From: Ailurus styani
Taxonomy: Eukaryota; Chordata; Mammalia; Carnivora; Ailuridae
Reading direction: 5' to 3'
Length of the DNA: 64,000 nucleotides
Assembly (NCBI GenBank): GCA_002007465.1
Contig: LNAC01001944.1
Span: forward strand, 853-64,852
This document shows, piece after piece, positions 32,005-43,519 of this stretch. The notes under the pieces are model-generated. The model did not search any database, was not told the DNA's origin, and saw nothing but the letters and a program-made list of their open reading frames with translations. Position numbers and translations under genes: made by a program. How positions within the stretch are numbered: position 1 is the stretch's first letter; each line of letters opens with the position of its first letter.

Positions 32005-32225
32005 CACAATAATGTGCTATGCACTGTTCCAAATACGTTCCATGTAACTCATTTACTTTTACAACAACCGCACCAAGGAGGTACTATTATTATCTTTATG
32101 TTAGACTTAAGGAAGCTGAGACAAAGAAAGGTCAAATAACTTATCCAGTGTCACACAGCTAATATGTGGATTAACTGGAATTCAAACCTAGGAAGTCGGC
32201 TCTGGAATCCATGCTTGTAATGAAG
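32005..32225 (-). mobile_element. MIR SINE
   Basis: TGCTATGCACTGTTCCAAAT, GAGGTACTATTATTATCTTT, GTGTCACACAGCTAATATGT and ATTCAAACCTAGGAAGTCGG: antisense MIR, well preserved. Confidence 0.85.
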
Positions 32226-32591
32226 ATAGTCACAAAGTTAAATAATAAAAGAAAATGTTCTAATGCAAAAGTAGGTGATGCACTGGAGTGATGGTGAAAT
32301 GTCCCCAAATAACTTTGAAACACAAACAATAATGTTGTCCTGAGTATCCTCTCTGAAAGAGGAGGATTTCCAGGCCAGCTAAACTATACAGTTACAAGCA
32401 TTAAGGTATTGTTAAGGCATTAACATATTTAAAGAAAAAATGTGTCAATCATAATGGAAATTATTCTGCAATGGAGATAAACAACACAAAAAGGAGAATT
32501 AAAGAGTTGCTATCAAGCTAAGGAAATCTCCCCCCTCCACAATCTGGAAAGAAAGATGATAAATTGATCAACACCTTACAGGTGTTCTTTT

Positions 32592-32690
32592 CTCTCTCTC
32601 TCTCTCTCTCTTTTTTACTGTGGTAAAATATATACAACATCAAGTCAACATTTTAACAATTTTTTGAGTGTTCATTTTTAAAGCCTCAGC
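32592..32690 (-). mobile_element. (CT)n run and small old LINE-1 fragment
   Basis: A (CT)n run at 32592-32611 is followed by ACTGTGGTAAAATATATACA and ACATTTTAACAATTTTTTGA, an antisense old L1 3' UTR motif (tgtggtaaaatatacataac). Confidence 0.6.
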
Positions 32691-32699
32691 TGAGATTTT

Positions 32700-34900
32700 G
32701 TGTAGCTAATGAGCAGCCATTAATATGTATGTGCCCCAGCCATATGCTTATCTTTTAATTTTTTGTTACATACTAGGTTTCAGCAAGCATAATTTGAAAG
32801 ATAGGGGTGGGAGTAAGATTGGATGGAGAGGTAAAGGAAAGACTGACGACTGCTCTCTCTGCATGGTAATCATCAGAGCGAACTCCAGTGTGTGTGTGGG
32901 GGGCGGGACTCTTCTGCTAACAGAAGAGTTAGCAAAATATTTATCTTCCTAGAATGAATGCGTACTTTTCTCTGGGAAGACGTCACAGATGTCCTATCCA
33001 ACAGGGGACGGTACAAGACTCAGGAGGCATTTTGGGGACTGTACTAGTGTAGTGATCTTTAAAATAAACATCAAAAATGTTTGTAGGTCTTGCTTAGTGT
33101 GTTTCAGGTGGAATAACAGACTTGAAGAAATACACTGCCAGGGAGGGAGGTGTGCAATGGATTCTGGGCAAGGGTGTGAGATTTCCTAATAGTCATCACG
33201 AGAGAGCTACATAGTTTTTAAGGAATACAAGTGGACCCAAGGACAAGAAAGCAGAGTTAGGGGAAATTGTTTGATAGACCATGCAACTTGAAGTGGTACA
33301 GTCTTGCGAAAGGAAGTGAGAAACAAAGCATAAAATTAAGTTTTATTTGTTTATTGTTTATTGTTTCACCAATGAAACCATTGAGAAACATGCTGCTTCC
33401 TAATGAATTTGTAATTTGTAAAATTTTTACTGTCATGGCCTAGCACTGAATGAGTTCAGCGTGGTTTTCTTCATGCGCACACTAGCAGCATCTTTATCAC
33501 ACAGGGTGTTCCACTGTACTCTCACTCCCACACCCTCTCAAGCCAATCTTTTGCTCTGCTTCTTCAAGCTGTGGAAGTGGCCAGATCTTGTGACCCATAG
33601 TCAAGACTTCCTGCTATACAATCTGGACTCCTGTTACTGTTCTATACTAATATTTATCTGAAATAGAAATTGAGAAACAGGAATCAGGGGCTTAGAGTCC
33701 CATTGAATTGTTAAGTCATTAGATTTAAACTCTTTAGTCATTTTTGACTTTGGATAATTTATTTTCATACCAGAATTTATAATTCCAAAAAATCTCTGTG
33801 AACATACCTACTTTGCTCAACTTTGTATTTTAAATACAGAAGAATAACGTGTGTGTGTGTGTGTGTGTGTAAATAAATTGGGCTGATACTGTTTGAACAC
33901 CTGCTGTTAAATTTGCTTGTGACATTTGTAAAACAGAATAACCTAGCAATTCCACTAGAATTACTTGCATATCTTAGTTATTATTTATGCATTGATGCTT
34001 TCAAGTTAACTGCAATTCCAATATCTCATGGGCAGGTAGAACAGAGTCATTAAATCATTAGAGTATATTGTCAATTCAGATTCCTTGAAAAATTAGGTTC
34101 TTTATTATTTTTTTTGCCAGAGTTCTCTATATAACTTTTAAAAAATAACTGGAAGACACGACTTCTGAATGTATATTGCTCCATGCTTACATATAAATAA
34201 AACATTTGGGGCAAGGACCTAAATATCTAAAAATTAATGCTTTGAGGTCTTGAGGTGGGAAAAGATGCCTAACAAGGGAATGCACTTAGTCTATCATGAA
34301 AACCCATTTTTTGGAAGATACATGTTTACAGCACATGGTACAAGTTCTTATTCTTAATGAAGAAAATCTTGCAATGAGGTAAAGTATACTTCAGTAAGTG
34401 AGGTATACATGAGGAGGTCACAGAAACACATTAGAATAAGTTGGCTCCTCTCTAAGGAGGTCTCAGGACAAAAATGTCCCATCACATTCTAGCCTATGTT
34501 CCAGATACTGACATACCTGCCTTCTCTTTTTTATTAGTATTCTTGAGGGAAAACTGGTTCTGTATCTTCCATGGAGTCTTAGTGCCTCACATAGAGTTGA
34601 TTTGGAATGTACGAATATACAAATGGAATTGTAAAGAACATCATTAACATGTCAGTGCCATCTTTAAAGTGCAGCTGGAGACTAGCCTGGGGATATTTTT
34701 ATAGTGAGGTTACAGCTACTTTTCAAGTAAAATTCTTCTTGCTACTAGTAGTAATTAAAAAGAGGGAATATATTCATATCTAACATGTTACAATTATCAA
34801 AATACCATGAGATTGGTTTATCATATGGGGGACATTACTCCCAATGACATCATGCATCTACATGGATACTTGAATGGAATGGAAAAAAAATGGCTCTGCT
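32700..34900. other. Unassigned sequence with a (TG)n microsatellite
   Basis: (GT)11 at 33849-33870 is the only clear feature. GGGGGCGGGACT at 32899-32910 is a lone GC box-like word with no promoter context. Short frames have no recognised product. Confidence 0.45.
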
Positions 34901-34904
34901 TGCG

Positions 34905-35780
34905 TGGGGTCCAGGCTGTACTCCTGGACTGGATTTTGCTGCTAGCTGGATCCATGTTCGGATGGGGCTATGGGCAGGACGTTGTGGGTGAACAGGGCCT
35001 CAGGATTGTGCTATGTAATCAGTCAGGGCCGTAAGCTGTGCCTGCAATTGGGTGAGACTGCAGACTGGGTTTCATGGTCATGCAGGCCACTGACTGTTCT
35101 CTGCTGTTGGGCAAGGCTGTTGGCAGGTTTCTCTGGTCAGTAGAGGCCCCCAGCCATATCAGGCAGTTGGGTGGGCCTAGAGTTTGTGCTGTGAGGTAGG
35201 GGGGATTGCTCTCTGGGCTCCCTGGTTGGGTGAGGCTGCAGGTTATGTTCTGTAATTGAACAGGATCACTGGATAGCTTCCCTACTATAGGCCCTATTGA
35301 GCAACTGGAAAGGGCCATAGGATGGGCTTCATTGCTGAATCGGGTTAGAGGCTGGACTCTGGCTGGGCTGGGGTTTAGGCTGAGCTCTGCTACTTGGGGG
35401 TAGCATAGGCTGGACTCTGATGATGCCCAGGGTTTTTCAGACTCTGGTTATGCAGGGCCAGAAGTTATGCTCATCAGCTGGGAATGGCTGCTGGCTTGGT
35501 TCTCTGCCCTTGCAGGGCTGGGTTCCATAGCTGTCCAGGTTCTCTGGTCAGGTGAGACTAGAGACTATACCCAACCATTGGGCAGGGCTGTGAATTGTGA
35601 ATTTACTTCTTGTCCGAAGTGGAGTGGTAGAAAGGGCTCCATGACCAGTATAGCCTACTGACTTGGGACCCACATCAGGTAGGTCTGCTAACAGAGCTCC
35701 CTAGCCAGACGGGGCCCCTCAGCTGTGAAGATGGATAGAGTTGCTGGCTGGAATTCTGCCTGTACACTGTTGCAAGCAGG
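34905..35780 (+). repeat. Degenerate minisatellite with about 30-bp period
   Basis: A GC-rich block made of diverged units of 29-30 nt. At 35049-35286 eight successive units align, with starts such as TGGGTGAGACTGCAGACTGG, TGGGCAAGGCTGTTGGCAGG and TGGGTGAGGCTGCAGGTTAT. Units further out keep the gggcagggctg and ctggtc words but lose register. Similar wording occurs in 3' parts of some old L1 families, so this may be an L1-borne minisatellite rather than an independent array. The 75- and 99-codon frames follow from the period being divisible by three. Confidence 0.75.
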
Positions 35781-36639
35781 AACATGGTCCACCAAGTTCT
35801 GAGTGCTGATTGCTGTAAGCCTCAACTTCCTTCCCCATCCTACCTGATCCCCAGTGGTTGAGACCTACAGATCCCCCCAGTGATCCCCATGAGATAAGAC
35901 CTCAGTGCGCCTCCGAGGAAGTGTCCTGCAAGGTTGGGGGAGCTGAATTTTCACCTCAGGATCTCTTTTCCCACCAGCAAAACCATAGGCCCAGGGGCCC
36001 CTCTTGACACTGTGCAGCCCTGGGGAGGGATGATGGGGTCATGTGTAGCTGCTCCTCTTACCCTTCCAGGGAGTGCTTTTCAATCTCCATGATCTGGGGG
36101 TGCTTCAGCCTTATCCCTGGTTCTGGGATTGTCATAATCATATTTTATCTGCAGATACTCACTTGTTGGTCTTAGGAGAGAAATGAAATCAGGAAAAACC
36201 AATGTCACTATCTTGATGGATAATATTTACTTAAAAAGAGAAGCAATATTTCTTGGACCATCTCTTATTAATCTGCAGGAACCACATCTGCTACTTTCAC
36301 AAAATAATTCTGGGTGTATGCAGGCAGCGTTTCTAAGTGCTTATGAACTCAGTCTCAACCGTCTGTCATATCCTCTTCTCTCATTTAACTGCAAAGCAGT
36401 CCTTGCCTTACCCTCAGATGGCAACTTGAAGAGAAATGATCTTTTTTGTTTCAGTTCAGCTCCCACTTCTGACTGCCTGGATTGTTCTGGAACCCCAGGA
36501 AGTTCTTTAGTACCTCAAGCAAATAAATTCTTGTTGGTATTTCCCTATCCCTTTTTGAGAAATGCCCTGACACTTTGAAACAGTAATTATAGAGTGGTTT
36601 AATATAGAATTTTCTCTCTTTTATAAAATTGTTTAACGA
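35781..36639. other. Unassigned; may continue the old element that carries the minisatellite
   Basis: 35781-36180 stays GC-richer than its surroundings and then returns to background. A 131-codon plus frame at 36183-36578 has no recognised domain. Confidence 0.4.
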
Positions 36640-36825
36640 AAATGTATTAGACACCTACAAGATGGCAGAAATTATAAGAGACCCTGGGGCTGCAAAAGGA
36701 AACATGATATGGTCCCCACCTTAAGGGAGTTTATGGTGCAGTGGGAGAGACAGACATCTTAACACGTGAGATCCATTTAGTAAGGCCTGTTCTGAATAAT
36801 CCAGATTACTTAGGTGCTGCACTAT
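36640..36825 (-). mobile_element. LINE-2 3' end
   Basis: TTAGACACCTACAAGATGGC, CCCTGGGGCTGCAAAAGGAA, GGTCCCCACCTTAAGGGAGT and TTTATGGTGCAGTGGGAGAG parallel antisense L2 (gcactggggatacagtggtg ... tccctgccctcatggagctc). Confidence 0.65.
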
Positions 36826-37295
36826 GTGCTGGATATAAAAAGGTACTTCACTCTGTCTCCCCAGTTCCCCGCAGTAGAGTTTCATTCACCATCTCTTTTC
36901 CCTCCCTCCACACTGGCTCTCAGCAGACAACTTCCACCTTCTTAAAGTTGAACAGGAAGCAAGTCAGAAAGTCTCACAACTGTATATTGTCTCCATCGCC
37001 TCATTCCCGGCCCTGTCTTTGCCCCAGTCTTGACTCTTCCTCACTCCTGTGTTAGTGCAAGATGTGTTCTGGCTCCATGCTCAAAATTTGCTCTCGTTCA
37101 CACTTCTCACATGTCCTCACACTCTTGCCCTGGCATGTCTTTCCTCTCCCAGTCTCAGCCTATGTCTGTCCTTTAGCTTTCTGCCATATGTGTTGCCTCA
37201 TGCATTCAGCTCCAAAGACTACATCTCTCCAGTATTCAGTTCCTTTCTGTATCTACCGCAGCTTCTAGAAAGCACAGGGGCATTCGGATTATACC
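36826..37295. other. Unassigned pyrimidine-rich sequence
   Basis: Rich in CTC/TCT words on the plus strand. The overlapping frames at 36741-37055, 37049-37303 and 37062-37268 reflect this. Possibly part of an L2, not assignable. Confidence 0.35.
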
Positions 37296-37299
37296 ACAA

Positions 37300-37965
37300 G
37301 TAAGTATTACTATGCAACCATCGAAATGGCTGTAGTTACAAAGGTAAAGAATACTAAATATTGATTAGTATACAGAGCAAAATGAACCCTCAGACACTGC
37401 TGGTGGTACTTTCACTTTGGAAAAATAATGTAGTGTTACCTAATACATTAAAGATAGGTACGCCCTTTGACAATGTAATTCCATTTCTGAGAGTTGACTA
37501 CACCCACAGAAGTATGTATGTATTGATCATGGAGAAACATGAAAAATGATGCTATGGAAGCACTATATAATGGAAAAAATAAAATTACCATTAACTTTAC
37601 AATAAACACATTGTTACATATTGATGTAATGGAGTACCATGGAGTGATGCAAATGAATGAAAAGAATTAAATCCACAGCTGGAGTGACTCTCACAAACAT
37701 AAAAGTGATCAAGAAAGCAAGACCCAAAAGAATATATGTGGCATTAATTCCATTTATATACTTCGGCAAACAAATAAAAACAAACTATTTTCTTTAGGTA
37801 TACATGAATTGGAGGTGAAACTACAAAGAAAAATAATGAATTGATTAAAGATAAGTAGTGGTCACCTTTGGTAGGTAGTGAAGATTATTGGGGATGGCCA
37901 CTAGGAGACTAGTTCTTAATAGAAACAAATTAAATGCCAACTATAAAAATAATTTCCAGTTAGTG
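37300..37965 (+). mobile_element. Old LINE-1 ORF2 end and 3' UTR
   Basis: CAGACACTGCTGGTGGTACT, GACAATGTAATTCCATTTCT, GAGTACCATGGAGTGATGCA, AGACCCAAAAGAATATATGT and GATTATTGGGGATGGCCACT follow the order of old L1 3' ends (atacattgctggtgggaatg ... agacacaaaagagtacatac). Confidence 0.75.
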
Positions 37966-38284
37966 AATAACAATTTCCTAATAAACACAGGAATCTTGCT
38001 CCTCTTTACCATCAGTGGAAGACCACAGCTTCCTGGCTATGCCTACCAGTGGCCACTCCTCTGACAGCAGCCTGGAGACCTTTTCAGAGTCCTAGGGCCT
38101 AATCTCCAATCTCTACCTAGCCAGGACATCTAACACTAACCCAGTTTCCCCTTGCTCCTCCATGCAGAGTAAGTTTCACTTTCACTGATGAAAACATTTC
38201 TGTGCCATTAAAGTAAAACCTAGGGAATGCTTGTGAAAAATGATGAAAGGAAGCTTCATTAAAATGGGAAAAAGAGGGGGCAAA

Positions 38285-38531
38285 CCAAGAAACACTCTTG
38301 ACTTTAGAGAACAAACTGATGGTTACAGGAAGGGAGGGGGGTGTGGTGATGGGGTAAATAGGTGATGGATAGGGATTAAGGAGTATGCTTGTTGTGATGA
38401 GCACCAGGTGTTGTAGGGAAGTATTAAATCACTAAATTGTATACCAGAAATTATTATTACATTGGATGTTCACTAACTAGAATTTAAATAAAAACATGAA
38501 TGAATGAACAAATGAATGAATGAATGAATGA
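38285..38531 (+). mobile_element. Carnivore LINE-1 3' end with (GAAT)n tail
   Basis: TAGAGAACAAACTGATGGTT, GTGATGAGCACCAGGTGTTG, TTGGATGTTCACTAACTAGA and ATTTAAATAAAAACATGAAT are the carnivore L1 3' terminus. The tail continues as GAATGAAT units (38496-38531) up to the LTR boundary. Confidence 0.85.
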
Positions 38532-39166
38532 TGTCAGGAGTCCCTGGGGGGAGGTTTCCACATAGGAGCCATGCCTTGTAGTTTGCAAAACCAGCAGGAA
38601 GATAACTCTTATCTTGCCAAGGGAGGACACTTTTCTTTTTAATTTATTCATTTGACACACAGAGAGAGATCACACGTAGGCAGAGAGGCAGGCAGAGAGA
38701 GAAGAGAGAGGAGGAAGCAGGCTCCCTGCTGAGCAGAGAGCCCGATGTGGGCCTCGATCCCAGGACCCTGGGATCATGACCTGAGCCGAAGGCAGAGGCT
38801 TTAACCCACTGAGCCACCCAGGCGCCCGGGAGGACACTTTTGGCATAGGAACTTCATCTCCTGCCCTTATGACAAAGAAGGAAGGTTGCTCCCTGCCCTA
38901 GCAACAAGGCACACTAACCACTGCTTACAGCCAATGAGAAGCCTTTGCAAGCTCCAATTCCTGTTCCTCTCCCCTGAGCTTTTGTTCCAAACAACCCTCC
39001 CAATTTCCTCCTAAAACCTAATAAAAGTTGACCTTCCCTTTGTCTCTTTGGACTTCCCTGTGGTTTGCCAAAGTTCACTTGTCCTGAATTGCAATTCCTC
39101 TGCTCTTCCCGAATACACTTATGTTGCTAGTAAAATAACTTGGTTGTTTTATTTTGAAGATTGACA
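38532..39166 (+). mobile_element. Solo endogenous-retrovirus LTR (class I-like), carrying a SINE
   Basis: Begins TGTCAGGAGTCCC and ends AAGATTGACA, with matching TGTCA/TGACA termini. It contains CAGCCAATGAGAAGC (CCAAT box), a TATA-like CCTAATAAAAGTTGACC and, downstream, GAATACACTTAT where the polyadenylation signal would be. Without the SINE and its duplication it is about 430 bp. It resembles carnivore ERV LTRs I have seen but I cannot name the family. No internal retroviral genes adjoin it, so it is solo. No 4-6 bp target duplication is visible (GAATGA versus TACTCG). Confidence 0.75.
38635..38827 (-). mobile_element. Young Can-SINE inserted in the solo LTR
   Basis: Perfect 14-bp target duplication GGGAGGACACTTTT (38621-38634 and 38828-38841). 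Antisense body from TTTTAATTTATTCATTTGAC to CCACCCAGGCGCCC. It splits the LTR upstream of its CCAAT and TATA-like boxes. Confidence 0.96.
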
Positions 39167-39189
39167 TACTCGATTTTACTTACCTATTA

Positions 39190-39400
39190 AACACTTAAAT
39201 TAAATACTTTGCTCCTCTTACTGCTTTATAAATACTAAATCATTGTAAGCTCATAGCAATACTTTAAGTCAGATATTATTGTTATTTCATTTTTTTACTG
39301 ATAAGGAAACTGAGACAAAAAGAAGTCAAGAAACTTGCCCTACATCTGGTAGCTTCTATTGCTGAAGGCAGGTTTCCACCCTAGGTAAGTCTAGCTCCAG
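39190..39400 (-). mobile_element. MIR SINE
   Basis: ATCATTGTAAGCTCATAGCA, GATATTATTGTTATTTCATT, GATAAGGAAACTGAGACAAA and AGAAACTTGCCCTACATCTG: antisense MIR order. Confidence 0.75.
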
Positions 39401-39780
39401 AAGGGGGACTCACAGGGACTCCACCCTTTTTTGGCCATAGTGTGTGTGACTATTTGGATTAAAGACACATCAAGGTAAAATACACAAAGAAACAAATTTC
39501 AGGGGCCCATAAACAGAGTACTGCTGTGAACAGACACTAGGCGCCCCTGGTCTTTCTCCTAAGTTTACCTTCCCCGAAAAATTTCCCTAAGTAATTGGTA
39601 CCATGTTTCATCCAATTGCTTAGGTTAAGGAAAGAAAAGAAAAAAAAAAAGGAACCATCCTTAATTTTACTTTTTCCTTCATTTTCTTCATTTAACCCTT
39701 CATCCAGTCCTTTCTGCTCTACTTCTAAAATATATTCTAAACAAGCCTGCAGAAAACATACCCTTTAATTTTTTATCTCA

Positions 39781-39975
39781 GAAATCAGCAACATTGTCTT
39801 TCAAGGGCTAGATAGGATGTATTTTTGGCTTTTGTGAGCATATGGTCTCTGTCACAATGACTCAGTTCTGCCATTGAGCAACAAAAGCAGCCTTAGACAA
39901 TACATAAATATGGGTGTGGCTGTGTTCCAATAAACTTGAAAAAAGCAGGCTGTAGTTTGGCTGATCCCTATGCTA
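39781..39975 (+). mobile_element. hAT-Charlie non-autonomous transposon (MER58/MER3-like)
   Basis: TGTCTTTCAAGGGCTAGATA, GAGCATATGGTCTCTGTCAC, AGCAGCCTTAGACAATACAT, GGTGTGGCTGTGTTCCAATA and AGGCTGTAGTTTGGCTGATC: same family as 19053-19262, opposite orientation. Confidence 0.75.
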
Positions 39976-39979
39976 TTTT

Positions 39980-40516
39980 AGTCATGTTAGGTGCCCAATT
40001 ATATCCTCTGTTAACTTATCTGCTGCATGGTGCCTCATACATAATTGATACACAATGCAAAATCTCTGAATAAATGGCTTAAATTATTGTATCACATTAA
40101 TTTCAATGCAAGACAATATTATTTCAGGACAATTTGCGAACTGTTGGCTTTCAAGATTTTTCCCCATTTTTATCATTATAACAAACATTTCCTAGATCTA
40201 AGTCTGAAAGCATTAAGCTCTGATAGTCATTATTTGGAGAGAATGGAAACTGTTGTACCTTCTAATCTATAGCATAAATTGTATATGTAGTTATTTTTAA
40301 GACTGTGGACAATATAAAAGGAAAGGACCAACTTTTGGGGGTATAGCTCTGTTCCATCTGGAAGCAAATGATTTCATTTTTCTCCAAAGGGAAGTTGGTT
40401 CTCGGCCAACCAGTGATAGAAAGTTCTATTGTTCTGTCATAAACTAATAGTGATTTAATCATTCCTTTTGAATCATTATGTGACTGATTCATGCACTGAT
40501 ATACTGATTGATGTGT

Positions 40517-40552
<36 letters not shown>

Positions 40553-41345
40553 GGCTGGAGTGGGGAGTGGTAGTGATTGTTCATAATACAAGACTATGCT
40601 GAGTATCCAGTAGACATTTAATCAATCAATAGATTGATTAACGTAGTGGTAGAGAAAAGAAAAACAAATATCTTCTTTGGAATCTCTTATTACTTAACTA
40701 GTACTGTACAATTTAACACTTTTGTAGGCTCCCTGTATTAAATTCTATAGTGGTTTTATATGTAAAGTTTTGTTTATTCAATACTGTTCCCTAAAATAAT
40801 TTTTAGTTCTTGCCTTTAATTCCTCTTGTTCTCATTACTCAAAATACTCCAATCTGATTGCTGGTTTTGCCTGTCTATTGGAATTTCTCACACAGATTTA
40901 CACAGGAGTGCTATAATAGGTAAGTCTCAAACTGCATTGGCTGAGAACATGGTGAGTGGTTACGAAACCCTAGAGGAAGTTTCTACAGCTCAGTAGGCTG
41001 GTTAAGGGCTGTTTCAGGGGGCTAATCAGGATAGGTGAAGAAGAAATGACTCAAGTATGAGTCTGGGGAAATTTGAGAAAGGACAAAAATGGAATGAATA
41101 TTTAAGACACTATACACCAAATGTCTCCTTCTCTTCCTTATGAGCTCTCTTCCAAATAGCTCATTGCTTTTAGGGATATGGACTCTTTTAGTACAGTGGA
41201 AGCTGTAATGAGATTTGCTTTAAGAATGATTTAAATCAAAGAGGGAAAGACAGGGCACAAGCTGGTACTGCTTATGGCTGAGTTAGACAAACAAATAGGG
41301 TTATCCAGTAAAGTGAGTATAGCTTAAACTCCACATTAAAAAAAA
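39980..41345. other. Unassigned sequence with a (TG)n microsatellite
   Basis: (TG)16 at 40518-40549 is the only clear feature; the 109-codon minus frame over it is a repeat artefact. Nothing else recognised. Confidence 0.45.
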
Positions 41346-41349
41346 TACT

Positions 41350-41545
41350 TGAGGCACCTGGCACAGTTGATTAAGCTTCTGAGTCTTGGTTTCAGCTCAG
41401 GTCCTAATCTCAGGGTTGTGAGATTGAGCCTTATGTTGGCTCTGTGTTCATCATGGAGTCTGCTTGGGGTTCTCTCTCCCTGTCCCTCTGCCTCCTCCTC
41501 AGACCTCATGCTTGCACTCTCTGTCTCCCTAAAAAAAAAAAAATA
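41350..41545 (+). mobile_element. Older Can-SINE
   Basis: Diverged head GAGGCACCTGGCACAGTTGA, then TCAGGTCCTAATCTCAGGGT, CCCTCTGCCTCCTCCTCAG and an A13 tail. Confidence 0.88.
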
Positions 41546-41783
41546 AATGAATATTTAATAAATCAGTAAATAAAAATAAAAAATATGCTTACTTGATTGA
41601 TACATTTTTCTGCAAGTAATACTTCTGATATGATAATATAAATTGCTAACCCAAAGTCTGGAGAAAATACACTTTTCATTGTTATTTTCTTTATTATGTA
41701 AATGGGAAAGTATTTGAATAATTTGTCCAAGGTCGCTTTTGACCAGAGAAATAAAGAGACTTGCTTAAAATGACAGTGAAGAG

Positions 41784-42009
41784 GGTTGCCTGGGTGGCAC
41801 AGTTGGTGAAGCATCTGACTCTTGGTTTCAGGTCAGGTCATGATCTCAGGGTTGTGAGATCGAGCCCCTCATTGGGCTCTGCACTCAGCAAGGAATCTGC
41901 TTGAGACTCTCTTCTTCCGTCCCTCCCCAGTGTGCTCACTCACACTGTCTCTCTCTTTCACTTTCTCTCTCTAAAGTAAATCAGTAAATCTTAAAAAAAA
42001 AAAAAAAGA
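41784..42009 (+). mobile_element. Can-SINE
   Basis: Head GGTTGCCTGGGTGGCACAGT to tail TAAATCAGTAAATCTTAAAA. 14-bp duplication ATGACAGTGAAGAG (41770-41783) / ATCACAGTGAAGAG (42010-42023), one mismatch. Confidence 0.94.
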
Positions 42010-42059
42010 ATCACAGTGAAGAGCCATGGTGTAATCAGAACGCACCTGGGATTGAAATA

Positions 42060-42885
42060 TCAAGTTGGTTCCTCTGACCAACAAAAGCTTTGAATTTACA
42101 TACAGTAAAATTTACTTTTGGTGTACAGTAGTATGAGTGATGAAAAGTGAATGCAGTTACATAACTGTCACCATGGTCAAGATGAAGAACAGTGCCATCA
42201 CACTCCAACAGTCCCTTTGTAATCAAGCCATCCCTCAGCCCCACCCCTATGCCAACCACTCATCTGTCCTTGAACTTTTAGTTTTGCTTTTTTTAGAATG
42301 TTAAACATATATGGAATTGCATGATTCATTGCCTTTTGAGTCTGGCTTCTTTCCTTGTAATGTAGTGCACGTGAGATTCATCCATATCATTGCATTTACC
42401 AATAATTAATCCAATCCTTTTATTGCTGAGTAGTGTTCTACTACTGGATGTATTATGATTTCTTAAAATCTAGTCACCAGTTGAGAAACATTTTCCTTGC
42501 TTCCAGTTTCTGGCAATTATAAGTTGCTATAAAGATGATGAATAAAGATACCATAAACATTTGCTTTCAGTTTTTGTGTGAACATAAGTTGTCAATACTC
42601 TTGGGTAAATACCTCAGCATGGAAATGCTGGGTCATATGGTGGGTATAAGTTTTATTTTAGAAGAAACTGCCAAACTGTTTTCCAAAGTGACTGTACCAT
42701 ATTGCAGTCCTATCAGCACTGTAGGATTGTTCTAGCTGCTTGGTGTCTTCATCAGCACTTGGTATTGTTAGTTGGTGTCTTATTTTTTTTCATTCTAGTA
42801 CCTAGGTAATGGTATTTCATTATGATTATAGTTTACATATCCCAGATGGAAATGATATTGGTGATTTTTTATTTAAGTACATGCT
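42060..42885 (-). mobile_element. Old LINE-1 3' part
   Basis: Antisense L1 order: GTCACCATGGTCAAGATGAA, TGGAATTGCATGATTCATTG, TATTGCTGAGTAGTGTTCTA, AAATGCTGGGTCATATGGTG and CAAACTGTTTTCCAAAGTGA. The element's 3' end is on the left. Confidence 0.8.
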
Positions 42886-42889
42886 ATTT

Positions 42890-43270
42890 GTATTAATTTC
42901 TATATATTGTTGCTGTAACAAATTACCACAATTTTAGTGACTTATAAAAACAACACGGATTTATCATCTCATAGCTCTGGAGGTTAGAAGTTTGAAATCA
43001 GTATCACTGGACTAAAATCAAGGTGTTGGCAGATCTGTGTTCCTTCTGGAAATCTGTGGGAAGATCCATGTCCTTCCCTTTTCCAGTTTTGGTAGCCTGC
43101 TTGCGTTCTGTGACTTGTGACTCCTTCCTCTGCCTTTAAAACCAGTAATTTAAATTGCTCCTTGATGGCCTCTGCTTTCATACTTATATCTTTGATCTCT
43201 GACTCTGATCCTCCCTCTTACAAGAAACATCGTGACCCCAAATATTCTCTTTATTTCAAGATCTTTTATG
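42890..43270 (-). mobile_element. MaLR/MLT1-type LTR inserted in old L1 sequence
   Basis: TTGTTGCTGTAACAAATTAC, CTCATAGCTCTGGAGGTTAG, AAATCAAGGTGTTGGCAGAT and GTTCCTTCTGGAAATCTGTG: the antisense 3' half of ERVL-MaLR LTRs. It interrupts L1 sequence on both sides. Confidence 0.75.
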
Positions 43271-43366
43271 TAATCACACTTTCCAAGTCTCTTTTACATT
43301 TCTTTATCAATTGCATATGCATTTTGAATTTTATTTCTTGCTTAACAGATAGAACTTTTTAAAAAT

Positions 43367-43516
43367 CGTTTGAGAGAGAGAGAGCACACATGAGAGAGGG
43401 GCACAGGAGGGTCAGAGGGAGACGGGGGGAGAGAATCTTAAGGACCCTGAGATCATGACCTGAGCTGAAGTCAAGATACAGACCACTGAACCAACGGAGC
43501 CACTCAGGCACCTCAA
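43367..43516 (-). mobile_element. Older Can-SINE
   Basis: CGTTTGAGAGAGAGAGAGCA, GACCCTGAGATCATGACCTG and a diverged head GAGCCACTCAGGCACCTC. Flanks ATAGAACTTTTTAAAAATC / ATAGACCTTTTAAAAATC are the probable target duplication. Confidence 0.85.
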
Positions 43517-43519
43517 TAA

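Noticed and set aside
32899..32910. GGGGGCGGGACT as an Sp1 promoter element
   Set aside because: A single GC box-like word in AT-rich DNA with no CpG island, TATA or exon nearby.
35019..35318. 99-codon minus-strand frame in a GC-rich block
   Set aside because: It follows from a 30-bp period divisible by three; diverged minisatellite, not a gene. The block is also CpG-poor, so not a CpG island.
36183..36578. 131-codon plus-strand open frame
   Set aside because: No domain, unremarkable composition, directly after the degenerate minisatellite/old element; treated as chance.
40262..40591. 109-codon minus-strand frame with a Thr-His run
   Set aside because: The run is the (TG)n microsatellite read on the other strand.
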